From: Tenggerimyces flavus | Lineage (GTDB): Bacteria; Actinomycetota; Actinomycetes; Propionibacteriales; Actinopolymorphaceae | Assembly (NCBI RefSeq): GCF_016907715.1 | Contig: NZ_JAFBCM010000001.1 | Coordinates: forward strand, 3,906,001 to 3,970,000 | Reading direction: 5' to 3' | DNA: 64,000 bases | Shown here: one piece after another, positions 16,547-26,333 of the stretch | Position numbering within the stretch: the first letter of the stretch is position 1 | Layout of the letters: every line of letters begins with the position of its first letter | Position numbers and translations under genes: made by a program | The notes under the pieces: generated by a model | Database searches by the model: none | Told to the model about the DNA's origin: nothing | What the model saw: only the letters and a program-made list of their open reading frames with translations

Positions 16547-18094
16547 TCATGGTTCCTGCCGTTGGTTGGTGGGCTCGATGCGGCGCAGCAGGACGACGGC
16601 GACGACGGCGAGGGCGGCAACGACGACGGCGGTGATGCCGGCGACGGTCTGCATGCCGTCGACGAACGCCTCGCGCGCGGCGTCGAGCAGGGCCGGTCCG
16701 GTGTCGGCGGGCAGCCGTTCGGCGACCTCGGTCGCGCTCGCCAACGTGTCCTGGCTGGCCTCGGCCGCCTGCTCGTCGAGGCCGGCCGGCATCGTGTCGA
16801 CGAGCCGATCCCGGTAGACGAACGTCCCGAGCGCGCCGAGCGCCGCGATGCCCACCGCGACGCCGAACTCGCCGCTGGTCTCGAGCATCGAGCCGGCCGA
16901 GCCCGCCTTCTCCGGTGGCGCCGACGCGACCACGATGTCGGTGCTCAGCACCATCGTCGGCGCGGCGCCGATGTGCACCAGGACGGCACCGGCGATGAGG
17001 AAGCCGAGCCCGGTACCGCCACCCACCCCGGCGATTACCGCCAACCCGACCGCGGTCACGGCGAGCCCCGCCGCGGCGACGTATGCCGGCCGCAGCCGCC
17101 GTGCGAGCAGCGGAGCCAGCACGGCGACCGCCATCTCGCTCAGCGCGGCGGGCATCATCCACAGTCCGGCGCGCAGCGGCGAGAGTCCGTCGACGAGTTG
17201 GAGGTACTGCGCGATGTACAGGTACCCGCCGGCGAGCACCATCATCGCGACGAGCAGCATGCCGAGTGCGGCGCAGAACGAACGCGAGGCGAAGAGCCGG
17301 ACGTCCAACAACGGGTTGTCAAGGCGACGTTGACGACGGACGAACCGCCAGCCGAGAATCAGCCCGGCCGCGATCGCGAGCAGCGCGATCGGTCGCGGGC
17401 CTTCCTCGGCGAGCTGCTTCAGTCCGTAGATCGCGGGCAGCACCGTGCCGAGCGAGAGCGCGACGCTGACGAGGTCGATTCGGCTTGTGGTGTTGGCGTT
17501 CCGTACCTCCGGCAGCACGATCGGACCGAGTACGAGCAGCAGCACCATCACCGGAACGCCGAGCAGGAAGACCGAACCCCACCAGAACGACTCCAGCAGC
17601 GCGCCGCCGACGACCGGCCCGAGCACCGTTCCGCCGGAGAAACAGGCGGTCCAGATGCCGAACGCGAGGCCGCGTTCCCTCGGGTCGGTGAACAGCTGGC
17701 GCACGAGGACGAGCGACGCCGGCATCAGCGTCGCGGCGGCCACCCCGAGGAGTGCGCGGGAGACGATGAGCATCTCGGCGGAGGTCGAGTACGCCCCGAG
17801 GATCGAGAGCGCGCCGAACGCGACCGCGCCGACGAGGATCAGCCGGCGGGCGCCGATGCGGTCGGCGAGGCCGCCCATCGTGACGAGGAACCCGGCGATG
17901 AGGAAGCCGTACACGTCCAGGATCCACAGCAGCTGCGGGCCGCTGGGGCGGAGGTCGGCCGCGAGCTGCGGGCCGGCGAGGAACAGCACGCTGTTGTCGA
18001 GGGCGAGCAGCAGGATCGGAAGGGCCAGCACTGCGAGGCCCAGCCAGCGCCGCGGCGTACCCGTAAGGACCGGTGGTGCGACGGTCGAAGACAT
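16547..18094 (-). CDS. MFS transporter, DHA2 (14-TM) drug-efflux family
   Basis: This 515-residue membrane protein has about fourteen hydrophobic segments. The start, LALPILLLALDNSVLFLAGP followed by LLWILDVYGFLIAGFLVTMG, is close to the SmvA/QacA group, which export cationic and lipophilic compounds. Motif A reads GGLADRIGARRLILVG and the antiporter motif C region reads GGTVLGPVVGGAL. It is divergent from a TetR gene, with a perfect palindrome in the shared promoter region. Repression by that TetR protein and induction by a substrate is the expected arrangement. Confidence 0.92.
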   Translation of the reverse strand: MSSTVAPPVLTGTPRRWLGLAVLALPILLLALDNSVLFLAGPQLAADLRPSGPQLLWILDVYGFLIAGFLVTMGGLADRIGARRLILVGAVAFGALSILGAYSTSAEMLIVSRALLGVAAATLMPASLVLVRQLFTDPRERGLAFGIWTACFSGGTVLGPVVGGALLESFWWGSVFLLGVPVMVLLLVLGPIVLPEVRNANTTSRIDLVSVALSLGTVLPAIYGLKQLAEEGPRPIALLAIAAGLILGWRFVRRQRRLDNPLLDVRLFASRSFCAALGMLLVAMMVLAGGYLYIAQYLQLVDGLSPLRAGLWMMPAALSEMAVAVLAPLLARRLRPAYVAAAGLAVTAVGLAVIAGVGGGTGLGFLIAGAVLVHIGAAPTMVLSTDIVVASAPPEKAGSAGSMLETSGEFGVAVGIAALGALGTFVYRDRLVDTMPAGLDEQAAEASQDTLASATEVAERLPADTGPALLDAAREAFVDGMQTVAGITAVVVAALAVVAVVLLRRIEPTNQRQEP

Positions 18095-18117
18095 ATCGGA
18101 GGTCCTCTCGGAATTAC

Positions 18118-18132
18118 GTTACGAGTCGTAAC
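18118..18132. promoter_or_regulatory. Probable TetR operator
   Basis: GTTACGA-G-TCGTAAC is a perfect 15-bp palindrome in the 63-bp gap between the divergent exporter and TetR genes. Adjacent half-site-like repeats (ATTACG on the left, TTAACGAGTAGAC on the right) suggest that two dimers may bind. Confidence 0.65.
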
Positions 18133-18157
18133 ATAACTTAACGAGTAGACTTGGACC

Positions 18158-18829
18158 GTGCAACCACGTCAGGCCAGTGGCCGTCCTCGCGACGTGCGGA
18201 TCGATGCCGCCGTCCTCGACGCGACGCTGGCCGTCCTCGCCGAGACCGGGTACCGGCGGCTCACGCTCGAGGAGGTCGCGCGGCAGGCGGGGACGACCAA
18301 GCCGGCGATCTACCGCCGCTGGGCCGGGCGCGAACGCCTGGTGCTGGCCGCGCTCGCGCGAGAGCTCGGCGAGATCGACACGCCCGACACCGGCTGCACG
18401 ATCTGCGATCTCGGCGAGTGCCTGAGCGTCTTCATCGGCTCGTTCCGCCGGATGCCGCCGGACGTCCTCGGGCCGCTGTACGCGGACTGCGCGGGCACGC
18501 CGGAGCTCCACGACGAGTTCATGTGCGTGCTGTTCGACCCGCCGCGCTCAGCCGTCGCTCGTACGATCACCCGCGCGATCGCGCGCGGCGACCTGCGCGC
18601 CGATCTCGACGCCGGGCTGACGTTGGACCTGATCGGCGCGTTCGTCCACTACCGCGTGCTGTTCGGGCACGCCTCGACCGAGGTGAACGAGATCTCCCAC
18701 GTCGTCGAGACGTTGCTGCACGGGATCGCCACCGACTACCCGGCGCTGCTCGCGCACAGCCTCGAGCTCGAGGCCGCCGCCCAAGCCCAGCAGACGCACC
18801 ACCTGCACCGGGCCGCGCCGGAGCGGTAA
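18158..18829 (+). CDS. TetR/AcrR family repressor
   Basis: This 223-residue protein has an N-terminal TetR DNA-binding domain: RIDAAVLDATLAVLAETGYR, LTLEEVARQAGTTKPAIYRRW. The remainder is the ligand-binding helical domain. Cys80, Cys83 and Cys88 cluster in TGCTICDLGECL, just after the DNA-binding domain, where related repressors usually have no cysteines; a redox or metal response is conceivable. A GTG start at 18158 is used; no good Shine-Dalgarno sequence is present. It probably controls the divergent DHA2 exporter and itself. Confidence 0.92.
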   Translation: MQPRQASGRPRDVRIDAAVLDATLAVLAETGYRRLTLEEVARQAGTTKPAIYRRWAGRERLVLAALARELGEIDTPDTGCTICDLGECLSVFIGSFRRMPPDVLGPLYADCAGTPELHDEFMCVLFDPPRSAVARTITRAIARGDLRADLDAGLTLDLIGAFVHYRVLFGHASTEVNEISHVVETLLHGIATDYPALLAHSLELEAAAQAQQTHHLHRAAPER

Positions 18830-18841
18830 CGACGCTTCGAG

Positions 18842-18885
18842 TTGTTGGACAGATCTCGCCTTCTAGGCCGAGATCCGTCCAACAA
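18842..18885. terminator. Bidirectional terminator between tetR and the S9 peptidase gene
   Basis: Long arms starting TTGTTGGACAGATCTCG and ending CGAGATCCGTCCAACAA pair over about 18 bases with one mismatch and one bulge around a short loop. It lies between the convergent stop codons. Confidence 0.8.
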
Positions 18886-18890
18886 GTCGG

Positions 18891-20753
18891 TCAGGCGTCG
18901 CTCTGCGACCGGCCGCCGCCGAGGTGCTCGGCGAGGAAGCGCTCCACCGCCGCGTAGTAGATCTCCCTGTTCTCCGGGCGGGCGAGGCCGTGGCCCTCGT
19001 CCGGGAACACCAGGTACTCGTGCGGCAGGCCCTTCGCCTTCAACGCGTCGACGATCTGCTCCGCCTCCGCCTGCTTCACCCGCGGATCGTTCGCGCCCTG
19101 GGCGACGAGCACGGGGATCGCGATGTCGTCCACGCGCGACAGCGGCGAGCGCTCCCAGAGGAAGTCCTTCTCGGTCTCCGGGTCGCCGATCTTGCCGTAC
19201 ATCATCGCGATCATCGGCTTCCAGTACGTCGGCAGCGACGCGAGCAGCGTGAGCAGGTTGGACGGGCCGCACATGTCAACGGCACAACGGAAAACGCCCG
19301 GAGTGAAGGCCGCGCCGGCGAGGGCCGCGTACCCGCCGTACGAGCCGCCGTAGATCGCGACCCGGCTCGCGTCGATCCGTCCCAGCGACGCGAGGTGGTC
19401 GACCGCGTCGAGCAGGTCGGTGTGCATCGCGGCGCCCCACTCCTTGTCGCCCGCGTTGCCGAACGCCTTCCCGTACCCGGTCGAGCCGCGGAAGTTGACC
19501 TGCACGCAGGCGTAGCCGCGGTTGGCGAGCCACTGTGCCTCGGAGTGGTAGCCCCACTCGTCGCGGTGCCACGGGCCGCCGTGCACGTTGACCACCGCGG
19601 GCAGCGCTTGCGGGTCGACGTTCGGCGGGTACGTCACGTACCCGTGCACCTCGAGTCCGTCGCGCGCGTTGAACGAGAACGGCTCCATCACCGCGAGCTG
19701 GTAGCCGTCGAGCTCGGGGCGCTGCCCGAACAGGAAGGTGGCCTTGCCGGTGACCTTGTCGAACACGTAGTACCGGCCGGACCCGTCGGACACGTCGACC
19801 GCGATCAGCCAGAACTGGTCGGTCCGCTCGGTGCGGTTGACGGTGAGGTCGCCGTCGATGCCGATCGCCGCCTCGACCTGCGCCATCGCGGCGGAGTAGC
19901 TCGGGTCCAGGAAGACCCGCTCGGACCGGTCCTTGGCGAACACCACGCCCTGCGGCACACGCGTCATCGGGTCGAGCTCGACCCCGTCGACGTCGTACGC
20001 GGGATCGTCGGCGAGCACGGTCTCGGTGCCGCTCGCCAGGTCGATCGCGACCAGCCTCGCGGCGTTCGCTCCGATCGAGGAGACGAGGTAGAGCGTGCTG
20101 CCGTCGCGGGAGAAGCCGATCGTGTCGGTCGTGACCGCGTCGTCGGACGGCACCTCGAGCCAGGCCTCGGGCTCGTTGGTCTGCGGCGAGATCCGGTAGT
20201 ACGTGATGCCGCCGTCCTCGTTCATCGACGCGCCGCCGCGGACGTCGAGGTTGGTGTCGAGCAGCCAGGTGACGAAGCCGGGGGTGTTCTCGACGACCTT
20301 CTCCAGTTCGTCGGTCGCCAGGTCGAGCCGGTAGAGGTCGTGCAGCTCGGGGGTGTCCTTGTTGATGCCGAGGATCATCACGGTGGGGTTCCACCGGTTG
20401 TGCCCGAGCACGCGGACCTGTACGCCGTCGAACGGGGTGGGGCAGCGCTCCTCGCCGCTCTCGAGGTCGAGCAGATGCAGCCGCCAGTTCTCGTCCCCGT
20501 CGGCGTCCTGCAGGTAGTAGAGGTGCTTGTCGTCGTGCGTGAAGCCGTACACGCGAATGCCCTGCCCGCGATCATGCGTGACCGCGCGCGCCTGGTCTGG
20601 TGCGTCGATCGGGCCGACCCAGACGTTCAGCACCCCCTCCTCCGGCGCGAGGAACGCGAGCCACCGCCCATCCGGCGAGATGGTCGGCATCGCGTACGTC
20701 GGGTTCCCGAACAGAACCGAGCGCGGAATCAACGGAACGGCGTCGTAGGTCAT
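18891..20753 (-). CDS. S9 family (prolyl oligopeptidase-like) peptidase
   Basis: This 620-residue protein has an N-terminal beta-propeller (TISPDGRWLAFLAP is a typical blade) and a C-terminal alpha/beta-hydrolase. The catalytic triad is Ser471 in GGSYGGY, Asp556 in GANDPRV and His588 in DEGHG. No signal peptide is visible, so it is probably cytoplasmic, cleaving short peptides or acyl-amino acids. Length matches dipeptidyl/acylaminoacyl peptidases. It is divergent from the flavin oxidoreductase gene across a 117-bp gap and convergent with tetR. Confidence 0.95.
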   Translation of the reverse strand: MTYDAVPLIPRSVLFGNPTYAMPTISPDGRWLAFLAPEEGVLNVWVGPIDAPDQARAVTHDRGQGIRVYGFTHDDKHLYYLQDADGDENWRLHLLDLESGEERCPTPFDGVQVRVLGHNRWNPTVMILGINKDTPELHDLYRLDLATDELEKVVENTPGFVTWLLDTNLDVRGGASMNEDGGITYYRISPQTNEPEAWLEVPSDDAVTTDTIGFSRDGSTLYLVSSIGANAARLVAIDLASGTETVLADDPAYDVDGVELDPMTRVPQGVVFAKDRSERVFLDPSYSAAMAQVEAAIGIDGDLTVNRTERTDQFWLIAVDVSDGSGRYYVFDKVTGKATFLFGQRPELDGYQLAVMEPFSFNARDGLEVHGYVTYPPNVDPQALPAVVNVHGGPWHRDEWGYHSEAQWLANRGYACVQVNFRGSTGYGKAFGNAGDKEWGAAMHTDLLDAVDHLASLGRIDASRVAIYGGSYGGYAALAGAAFTPGVFRCAVDMCGPSNLLTLLASLPTYWKPMIAMMYGKIGDPETEKDFLWERSPLSRVDDIAIPVLVAQGANDPRVKQAEAEQIVDALKAKGLPHEYLVFPDEGHGLARPENREIYYAAVERFLAEHLGGGRSQSDA

Positions 20754-20870
20754 GCGTTGAATCCCACCACATCCCGGCGACAGCCGCCCCAGGTAGTCCC
20801 GTGCTCTAAGGCTGCTTTAAGGCACGCGCCTACGCTGTTCTCACTATTCATCGCATGAGGGGGGAACCTC

Positions 20871-22265
20871 ATGACCCAGCTCGCCAGTGACATCCTCGGA
20901 ACTCTCCGAGCGACGATGAAGGGGCCGGTCATCGGCCCGAACGACCCGGGCTACGACGAGGCCCGAAAGGTCTGGAACGCCGCGATCGACCGTAAGCCGG
21001 CCGCGATCGCGCGGTGCCAAAGCGCCGACGATGTCAGCGCGGCGGTGATGGGCGCCGTCGAGCACGGGCTCGAGATCGCTGTGCGTGGGGGAGGGCACAG
21101 CATGGGTGGCGCGTCGGTGGTCGACGACGGCCTGGTCATCGATCTCAGCATGCTCAACGAGGTCAGCGTCGATCCCGAAGCGAAGCGGGCGAGGGTCGGC
21201 GGGGGCGCGCTATTGGGCGACGTGGACAAAGCCGCGCAGGCGTACGGTTTGGCCACGACCACTGGCATGGTGAGCCACACCGGCGTCGGCGGCCTCACGT
21301 TGGGCGGCGGGATGGGCTGGCTGACCCGCCAAGCCGGTCTGAGCATCGACAACGTCCTCTCGGCCGAGGTCGTCACCGCGGACGGCCGGATCCTGCGCGC
21401 CGACGCGAACGAGAATCCCGAGCTCTACTGGGCGATAAGAGGTGGAGGCGGCAACTTCGGCGTCGTCACCGAGTTCGAGTTCCGGCTCCACGAGGTCGGC
21501 CCACTCGTCCAGTACGGGATGCTCTTCTGGGGCCTGGACCAAGGGCCGGACGCGCTGCGGCTCGCCCGCGACGTCATCCCCACCCTGCCCCGCGAGATCA
21601 ACGTCGTGATCGCCGCACTGAACGCCCCACCGGCGCCGTTCGTCCCCGAGCAGTACCACTTCCAGCCCGGCTACGCGCTGGTCGTGGTGGGCTTCGGGTC
21701 GAACGCACAACACGAAGTGGCGCTGACGCGGCTACGCGAGAAGGTGCCGCCGCTGTTCGAGCACGTCACGCCCCTGCCGTACCTGGCGCTGCAACAGATG
21801 CTGGACCAGGCCAACGCGTGGGGATCCCACTGCTACGACAAGGCGGTCTATCTCGAGGAGTTCACCGACGACGCGATCGAGGTGATCACCGAGTACGTAC
21901 CGCGCAAGACCTCGCCGCTGTCGGTGATGCTGGTCTACCGGCTCGACGAGGCCTACTCGGAGGTGGGCGAGGACGAGACGGCGTTCAGCGGTGGACGGTC
22001 GCCCCGGTACAACGTGTTCGTTGTCGGCGTGTGCCCGACCGCCGAGGCACTGGTCGCGGAGCACGACTGGGTCCGTGAGTTCTGGGAGGCGCTCCACCCG
22101 CGTGGCCTCGGCGTCGGCATCTACGTGAACGCGCTGATCGACGCCGACGAGGACCGGGTGCGAGTCTCCTACGGTGCGGCCAAGTACGACCGGCTGGCCA
22201 GCATCAAGCGCACGTACGACCCGGGCAACGTGTTCCACCGCAACGCCAACATCAAGCCCGCCTAG
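20871..22265 (+). CDS. FAD-binding oxidoreductase, berberine-bridge (BBE-like) family
   Basis: This 464-residue protein has the PCMH/FAD_binding_4 domain: AVRGGGHSMGG with His76 as the flavin attachment residue, then GVGGLTLGGGMGWLTR. Its C-terminal BBE segment is YGAAKYDRLASIKRTYDPGN ending FHRNANI. Bicovalent family members have a cysteine near the second motif; here the segment is SHTGVGGL without Cys, so the flavin is likely attached by histidine only. There is no signal peptide. Members oxidise sugars, alkaloids or polyketides; the substrate is not predictable. A GGGGGG stretch precedes the ATG and a very strong hairpin begins directly after the stop codon. Confidence 0.93.
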   Translation: MTQLASDILGTLRATMKGPVIGPNDPGYDEARKVWNAAIDRKPAAIARCQSADDVSAAVMGAVEHGLEIAVRGGGHSMGGASVVDDGLVIDLSMLNEVSVDPEAKRARVGGGALLGDVDKAAQAYGLATTTGMVSHTGVGGLTLGGGMGWLTRQAGLSIDNVLSAEVVTADGRILRADANENPELYWAIRGGGGNFGVVTEFEFRLHEVGPLVQYGMLFWGLDQGPDALRLARDVIPTLPREINVVIAALNAPPAPFVPEQYHFQPGYALVVVGFGSNAQHEVALTRLREKVPPLFEHVTPLPYLALQQMLDQANAWGSHCYDKAVYLEEFTDDAIEVITEYVPRKTSPLSVMLVYRLDEAYSEVGEDETAFSGGRSPRYNVFVVGVCPTAEALVAEHDWVREFWEALHPRGLGVGIYVNALIDADEDRVRVSYGAAKYDRLASIKRTYDPGNVFHRNANIKPA

Positions 22266-22326
22266 GTTTCGCATGAGGGCGTCCCTCTATCGATCTATTC
22301 GACAGAGGGACGCCCTCATTCGAAAC
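22266..22326 (+). terminator. Strong terminator after the FAD oxidoreductase gene
   Basis: Arms of 23 bases (22266-22288 and 22304-22326, core ATGAGGGCGTCCCTCT / AGAGGGACGCCCTCAT) pair with one mismatch around a 15-base loop. The arm begins at the base after the stop codon, and the hairpin ends 7 bp before the convergent DUF4185 gene, so it may serve both. Confidence 0.85.
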
Positions 22327-22332
22327 GGCAGC

Positions 22333-23976
22333 TCAGCGCATCGCGGTCCGCGGGGCGGCCGGGGCGCTGGAAGCGGTGGCTGAGGGGCCGGTCTCGACCA
22401 CGTTCACGTCGTCCAGCTGGATCCACGTCTCGCCGCCGTTCGCCCACTTGCCGGCGAAGACCTCGAAGACGGTGTGCGGTCCGCTGTCGAAGTCGACCGT
22501 CAGCTGCGTGTACGCGTCGTGCCGCTCGAACTTCGTCTCCTTCCAGACCCCGCCGCCGACCAGGCGCACGCCGAAGTAGGCGTTGTTGTTGTTCGCCGAC
22601 GTCCGCACCCAGCCCGTCAACCGGTACTTCCGGTGCGGCTGGACCGCGAACTGCTGCTTGACATCACTCCAACCCGACGAGGTGTTGGCCCACGCGTTGT
22701 TCTTCCCCGTCCGCGCGCCACCCGCGTCGAAGTCGAGACCCGATCCCGGCCCGGTCACCCACGGGGCCTTCTCGCCGGAAAGTTGCCCCTCGAACGACGG
22801 CTCCGACAGCAGTGACAAAGGCCCGGAGGACTTCGTCAACGTCGTCCGCATCAGGAACGCGTTGTACGGCAGCCACTGCGACATCGCGAAGTAGAGCTGG
22901 TTCCCCTTGCTCCACGGGTGAATGAACGAGCCGTACAACGCCGTGAACTGCTGCCCCGAAGCCACCACCTGCTCCCCGCTCCACGGCCCCTGCGGCGACG
23001 TAGCCTCCCGGAACACGATGTCCGGCTGCCCGTTCAGCCCGCGCGCGTCGTCGATGTACAGCATGATCCAGCGCTTGAGGTACGCGTTGTACTGCACCGA
23101 CAGCTCGCCGACGTTCGGCACGACGATCGGCGTCGCGATCCACTCCGAGCCCTTCGACCAGCGCGTGCCGGTCCAGTACTCGTACGAAGACTTCTCCAGC
23201 ACTTTGCCAGGGCGCACCCTCGCGACGTGCGCCGAGCCACCGCGCCCGTTCGGCGTGCCGAACAGGTACACGTAGTCGCCCTTGTGCACGAACGCGGCCT
23301 GCTGGAACGGGTTGTCCCACCGCCCCGGCGTGTTCACCCACTTGGCGTCGCGCGCGATCTTCCAGGTCTGCCCGTTGTTGTCCGAGTACGCGATCGCGCC
23401 CTCGTTGGTGAACCAGCGTCCGGGCGGACCCCAGTAGTTGACCGACATGTAGTGCAGGTAGCTGCGCTTGCCGATCGTCACGCCCGCGGTCGGGATCGTC
23501 GTGTGCACGATGCCCGGCTGCTTCGGGCAGTCGAACAGCTCCTTCGCGTGTCCCGGCCGGTCGACCACGAAGTCGTCGAACGCCATGCCGTCGGCGAGGT
23601 TCCTGTCCGAGCTGCGGCCGAGCACCTGGCAGCGCCAGTCGATGGTCGCCTGGTCACCGACACCGCCGCCAGGCCCCGTCCAGCCGGCGCCGTACGTGTC
23701 ACCGAACGCCGCGAACACCTGGCCGCGGCCGTTGTCCCACAAGATGCCCAGATCGGTCGCTTTGACCGACCAGTTCGTGTCGGTCGCGCTCGTCGAGCCG
23801 GGACCGGTGAGCTTCGCGAGCTGCTCGGCGGGGGAGACCGTCGTGCTCCCGTTCGAGGCGGCGGCTGGGGTCAGTGTCTTGACTTCCTGGGGAACGGCCG
23901 CATCGGCGGCGGGGACGCTCGCGCCGACGAGCAGGACGCTCAGCGCGACGAGGCGAAGCTTGGAACGCGGCAACAT
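22333..23976 (-). CDS. Secreted DUF4185 domain protein with C-terminal carbohydrate-binding module
   Basis: The ATG at 23976 follows a good GGAGG and starts a signal peptide (MLPRSKLRLVALSVLLVGAS, cut near AADAA), giving 547 residues. Residues about 60-380 match DUF4185 (LGILWDNGRGQVFAAFGDTYG; FTNEGAIAYSDNNGQTW), a five-bladed propeller related to glycosidases and sialidases. The C-terminal 140 residues form a jelly-roll module with an YRLTGWVRTS strand and a final WIQLDDVNV. The likely role is extracellular polysaccharide binding or cleavage; related mycobacterial proteins act on arabinan. It is convergent with the FAD oxidoreductase gene. Confidence 0.75.
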   Translation of the reverse strand: MLPRSKLRLVALSVLLVGASVPAADAAVPQEVKTLTPAAASNGSTTVSPAEQLAKLTGPGSTSATDTNWSVKATDLGILWDNGRGQVFAAFGDTYGAGWTGPGGGVGDQATIDWRCQVLGRSSDRNLADGMAFDDFVVDRPGHAKELFDCPKQPGIVHTTIPTAGVTIGKRSYLHYMSVNYWGPPGRWFTNEGAIAYSDNNGQTWKIARDAKWVNTPGRWDNPFQQAAFVHKGDYVYLFGTPNGRGGSAHVARVRPGKVLEKSSYEYWTGTRWSKGSEWIATPIVVPNVGELSVQYNAYLKRWIMLYIDDARGLNGQPDIVFREATSPQGPWSGEQVVASGQQFTALYGSFIHPWSKGNQLYFAMSQWLPYNAFLMRTTLTKSSGPLSLLSEPSFEGQLSGEKAPWVTGPGSGLDFDAGGARTGKNNAWANTSSGWSDVKQQFAVQPHRKYRLTGWVRTSANNNNAYFGVRLVGGGVWKETKFERHDAYTQLTVDFDSGPHTVFEVFAGKWANGGETWIQLDDVNVVETGPSATASSAPAAPRTAMR

Positions 23977-24179
23977 GGAAGTACCTCCAGATGCGCACCA
24001 GGACGAGGATTCGCACAATCTAGATGAGCCCACCGACGAATTCTCGCGGTTGCGGGAAATGGATTTCTCGACAGGTTCGCTGGTGATCCCCTGTGGATGG
24101 CTTGTGGACAGACATCCGGTTATCCACGGGCTCCGTGCGCCGCGTCAGCTTGCCGCCGCTGTCGGGGTAATCTCGCCGG

Positions 24180-26225
24180 ATGGCCGACCACGATGAGAGC
24201 GCTTCGGCGCGCGTGAAGGAGATTCTGGCGGCCGCTGTGGAGGAGCTGGGCGGGAGCGAGCGACCGGGCCAGGTAGCGATGGCCGACGCGGTCGCCCGGG
24301 CGATGACCGAGCAGGAGCACCTGGTGGTGCAGGCGGGTACGGGCACGGGCAAGTCGCTCGCGTACCTCGTGCCGGCGTTCGCCCGCGTGGAGAAGAGCGA
24401 ACGGCCGGTCGTGATCGCGACGGCGACGCTGGCGCTGCAGGCGCAGCTCGTCGACCGAGACCTGCCGATGCTCGCCGACGCGGTGGAGAAGAAGCTGGCG
24501 CGGCGGCCGTCGTACGCGATCTACAAGGGTCGCGGCAACTACGCCTGCCTGCAGCGCGTACGCGACGGCGTGCCCGACGACCAGGGCGAGCTGATCCAGG
24601 CACAGCCGACCGGCCCGTTGGGGCGGTCGGTGCTCGAGCTGCGCGAGTGGGCCAAGAAGGAGTCGTCGAACGGTGGCGCCGGCGACCGCGACCACGCGCC
24701 GTCGCACCAGGACCGGGCCTGGTACCAGGTCGCGGTGAGCGCGCGCGAGTGCATCGGCGCGGACAAATGTCCTTATGGGCTGGAATGTTTCGCCGAACGA
24801 GCGAAGACCCGAGCGATGTCGGCCGACGTCCTCGTCACCAACCACACGCTGCTCGCGATCGACGCGCTGGAGAACTTCCACATCCTGCCCGACTACGACG
24901 TCGTGGTGATCGACGAGGCGCACGAGCTGGCCGCGCGGGTGACGGCGTCGGCGTCGGCGGAGCTGTCGCCGGGCGTGGTCGAACGAGCCGCGCGGCGAGC
25001 CCGCGCGTTCTGCGACGACGGTGAGGCCGAGCCGCTGGACGAGGCCGGCGAGGCGCTACGGATGGCGCTCGCGGTCGCCGAGCCGGGCCGGGTCGAGACG
25101 TTGGCGCCCGCGCTGGCCGAGGCGGTGGCGTTGGTGCGCGACGGCGCGCGGACGGCGTTCTCGGCGTTCCCGGAGGAGATCAAGGACCAGCCCGAACGCG
25201 AGGCCGCGCGCCGGCAGGCGAAGGTGCTCGTCGACCAGATCCGCGACGTCGCCGAACGCATCGCGACGATCTCGGCGTACGACGTCGTCTGGATCGCCGA
25301 GCGCGAACGAGGCGGGCCAGAGCTCCGGGTGGCGCCGCTGTCGGTGGCGGGGCTGTTGCGGAGCGGGCTGTTCGCGAACCGTACGGCGATCCTGACCTCG
25401 GCGACGCTCACCGTCGGCGGGGACTTCGACTCGACGGCGCGCTCGGTCGGGCTGCGGCCGGTCGACCTCGTTCCCGAGGGCGACGCACCCGCGAAGAAGG
25501 CGCCGGTGGAGAAGGTCGACGGCGACGTGGTCGAGCCGTTGCCCTGGCGGGCTTTGGATGTGGGCTCGCCGTTCGACTACGGCAAGCAGGCGATCCTGTA
25601 CGTCGCGCGCAAGCTGCCGCCGCCGGGTCGGGGTGGGATCTCGGAGAAGGTGCTGGACGAGCTGTGCGCGCTGATCGAGGCAGCCGGCGGACGGACGTTG
25701 GGGCTGTTCTCGTCCCGCCGGGCGGCGGAGGAGGCGGCGAGCGCCGTCCGCGACAAGCTCGGCGTCACCGTGCTGTGCCAGGGGGAGGGGCAGTTGCCGG
25801 AGCTGCAGAAGGCTTTCGTGAAGGACCCGGCGACGTCGCTGTTCGGGACGTTGTCGCTGTGGCAGGGGTTGGACGTGCCGGGGGACACGTGTCAGCTGGT
25901 GGTGATCGACCGGATCCCGTTCCCGCGGCCGGACGACCCGCTGATGTCGGCGCGGCAACGTTCGGTGGACGAGGCCGGCGGCAACGGCTTCATGTCAGTG
26001 GCGGCGACGCACGCCGGCCTGCTGCTGGCGCAGGGAGTGGGGCGGCTGATCCGCCGTTCCTCCGACAAGGGCGTCGTGGCGGTGCTGGATCCGCGCCTGG
26101 TGACTGCCCGGTACGGCAACTTCCTCAAGGGTTCGTTACCGCCGATGTGGTTCACCCACGACCGCGAGATCGCGCTCGGTGCGTTGCGTCGGTTGCGCGA
26201 CACCGCGGCGTCCGAGGCGAGCTGA
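24180..26225 (+). CDS. dinG: ATP-dependent DNA helicase DinG family (XPD-like)
   Basis: This 681-residue protein is an SF2 helicase with Walker A QAGTGTGKS (residues 51-59) and DEAH at 245-248. An Fe-S cluster insert has four cysteines at 123, 191, 197 and 203 (YACLQR; ECIGADKCPYGLEC), as in XPD/DinG. C-terminal motifs include LGLFSSRRAAEEA, FGTLSLWQGLDVPG and QGVGRLIRRSSDKG. DinG unwinds DNA forks, D-loops and R-loops 5'-to-3' and is damage-inducible in E. coli. No LexA box is seen in the 203-bp upstream gap. Confidence 0.93.
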   Translation: MADHDESASARVKEILAAAVEELGGSERPGQVAMADAVARAMTEQEHLVVQAGTGTGKSLAYLVPAFARVEKSERPVVIATATLALQAQLVDRDLPMLADAVEKKLARRPSYAIYKGRGNYACLQRVRDGVPDDQGELIQAQPTGPLGRSVLELREWAKKESSNGGAGDRDHAPSHQDRAWYQVAVSARECIGADKCPYGLECFAERAKTRAMSADVLVTNHTLLAIDALENFHILPDYDVVVIDEAHELAARVTASASAELSPGVVERAARRARAFCDDGEAEPLDEAGEALRMALAVAEPGRVETLAPALAEAVALVRDGARTAFSAFPEEIKDQPEREAARRQAKVLVDQIRDVAERIATISAYDVVWIAERERGGPELRVAPLSVAGLLRSGLFANRTAILTSATLTVGGDFDSTARSVGLRPVDLVPEGDAPAKKAPVEKVDGDVVEPLPWRALDVGSPFDYGKQAILYVARKLPPPGRGGISEKVLDELCALIEAAGGRTLGLFSSRRAAEEAASAVRDKLGVTVLCQGEGQLPELQKAFVKDPATSLFGTLSLWQGLDVPGDTCQLVVIDRIPFPRPDDPLMSARQRSVDEAGGNGFMSVAATHAGLLLAQGVGRLIRRSSDKGVVAVLDPRLVTARYGNFLKGSLPPMWFTHDREIALGALRRLRDTAASEAS

Positions 26226-26333
26226 CCTGGCTAAACCGGTCGCAAGAGCGTCGGCGGCCGCGTTGCTTCGTCGATGCCCCACGTCGACGAGGCGACGCGT
26301 CAAGCCGCCGACCGGTGCGGACCCATAGATACG

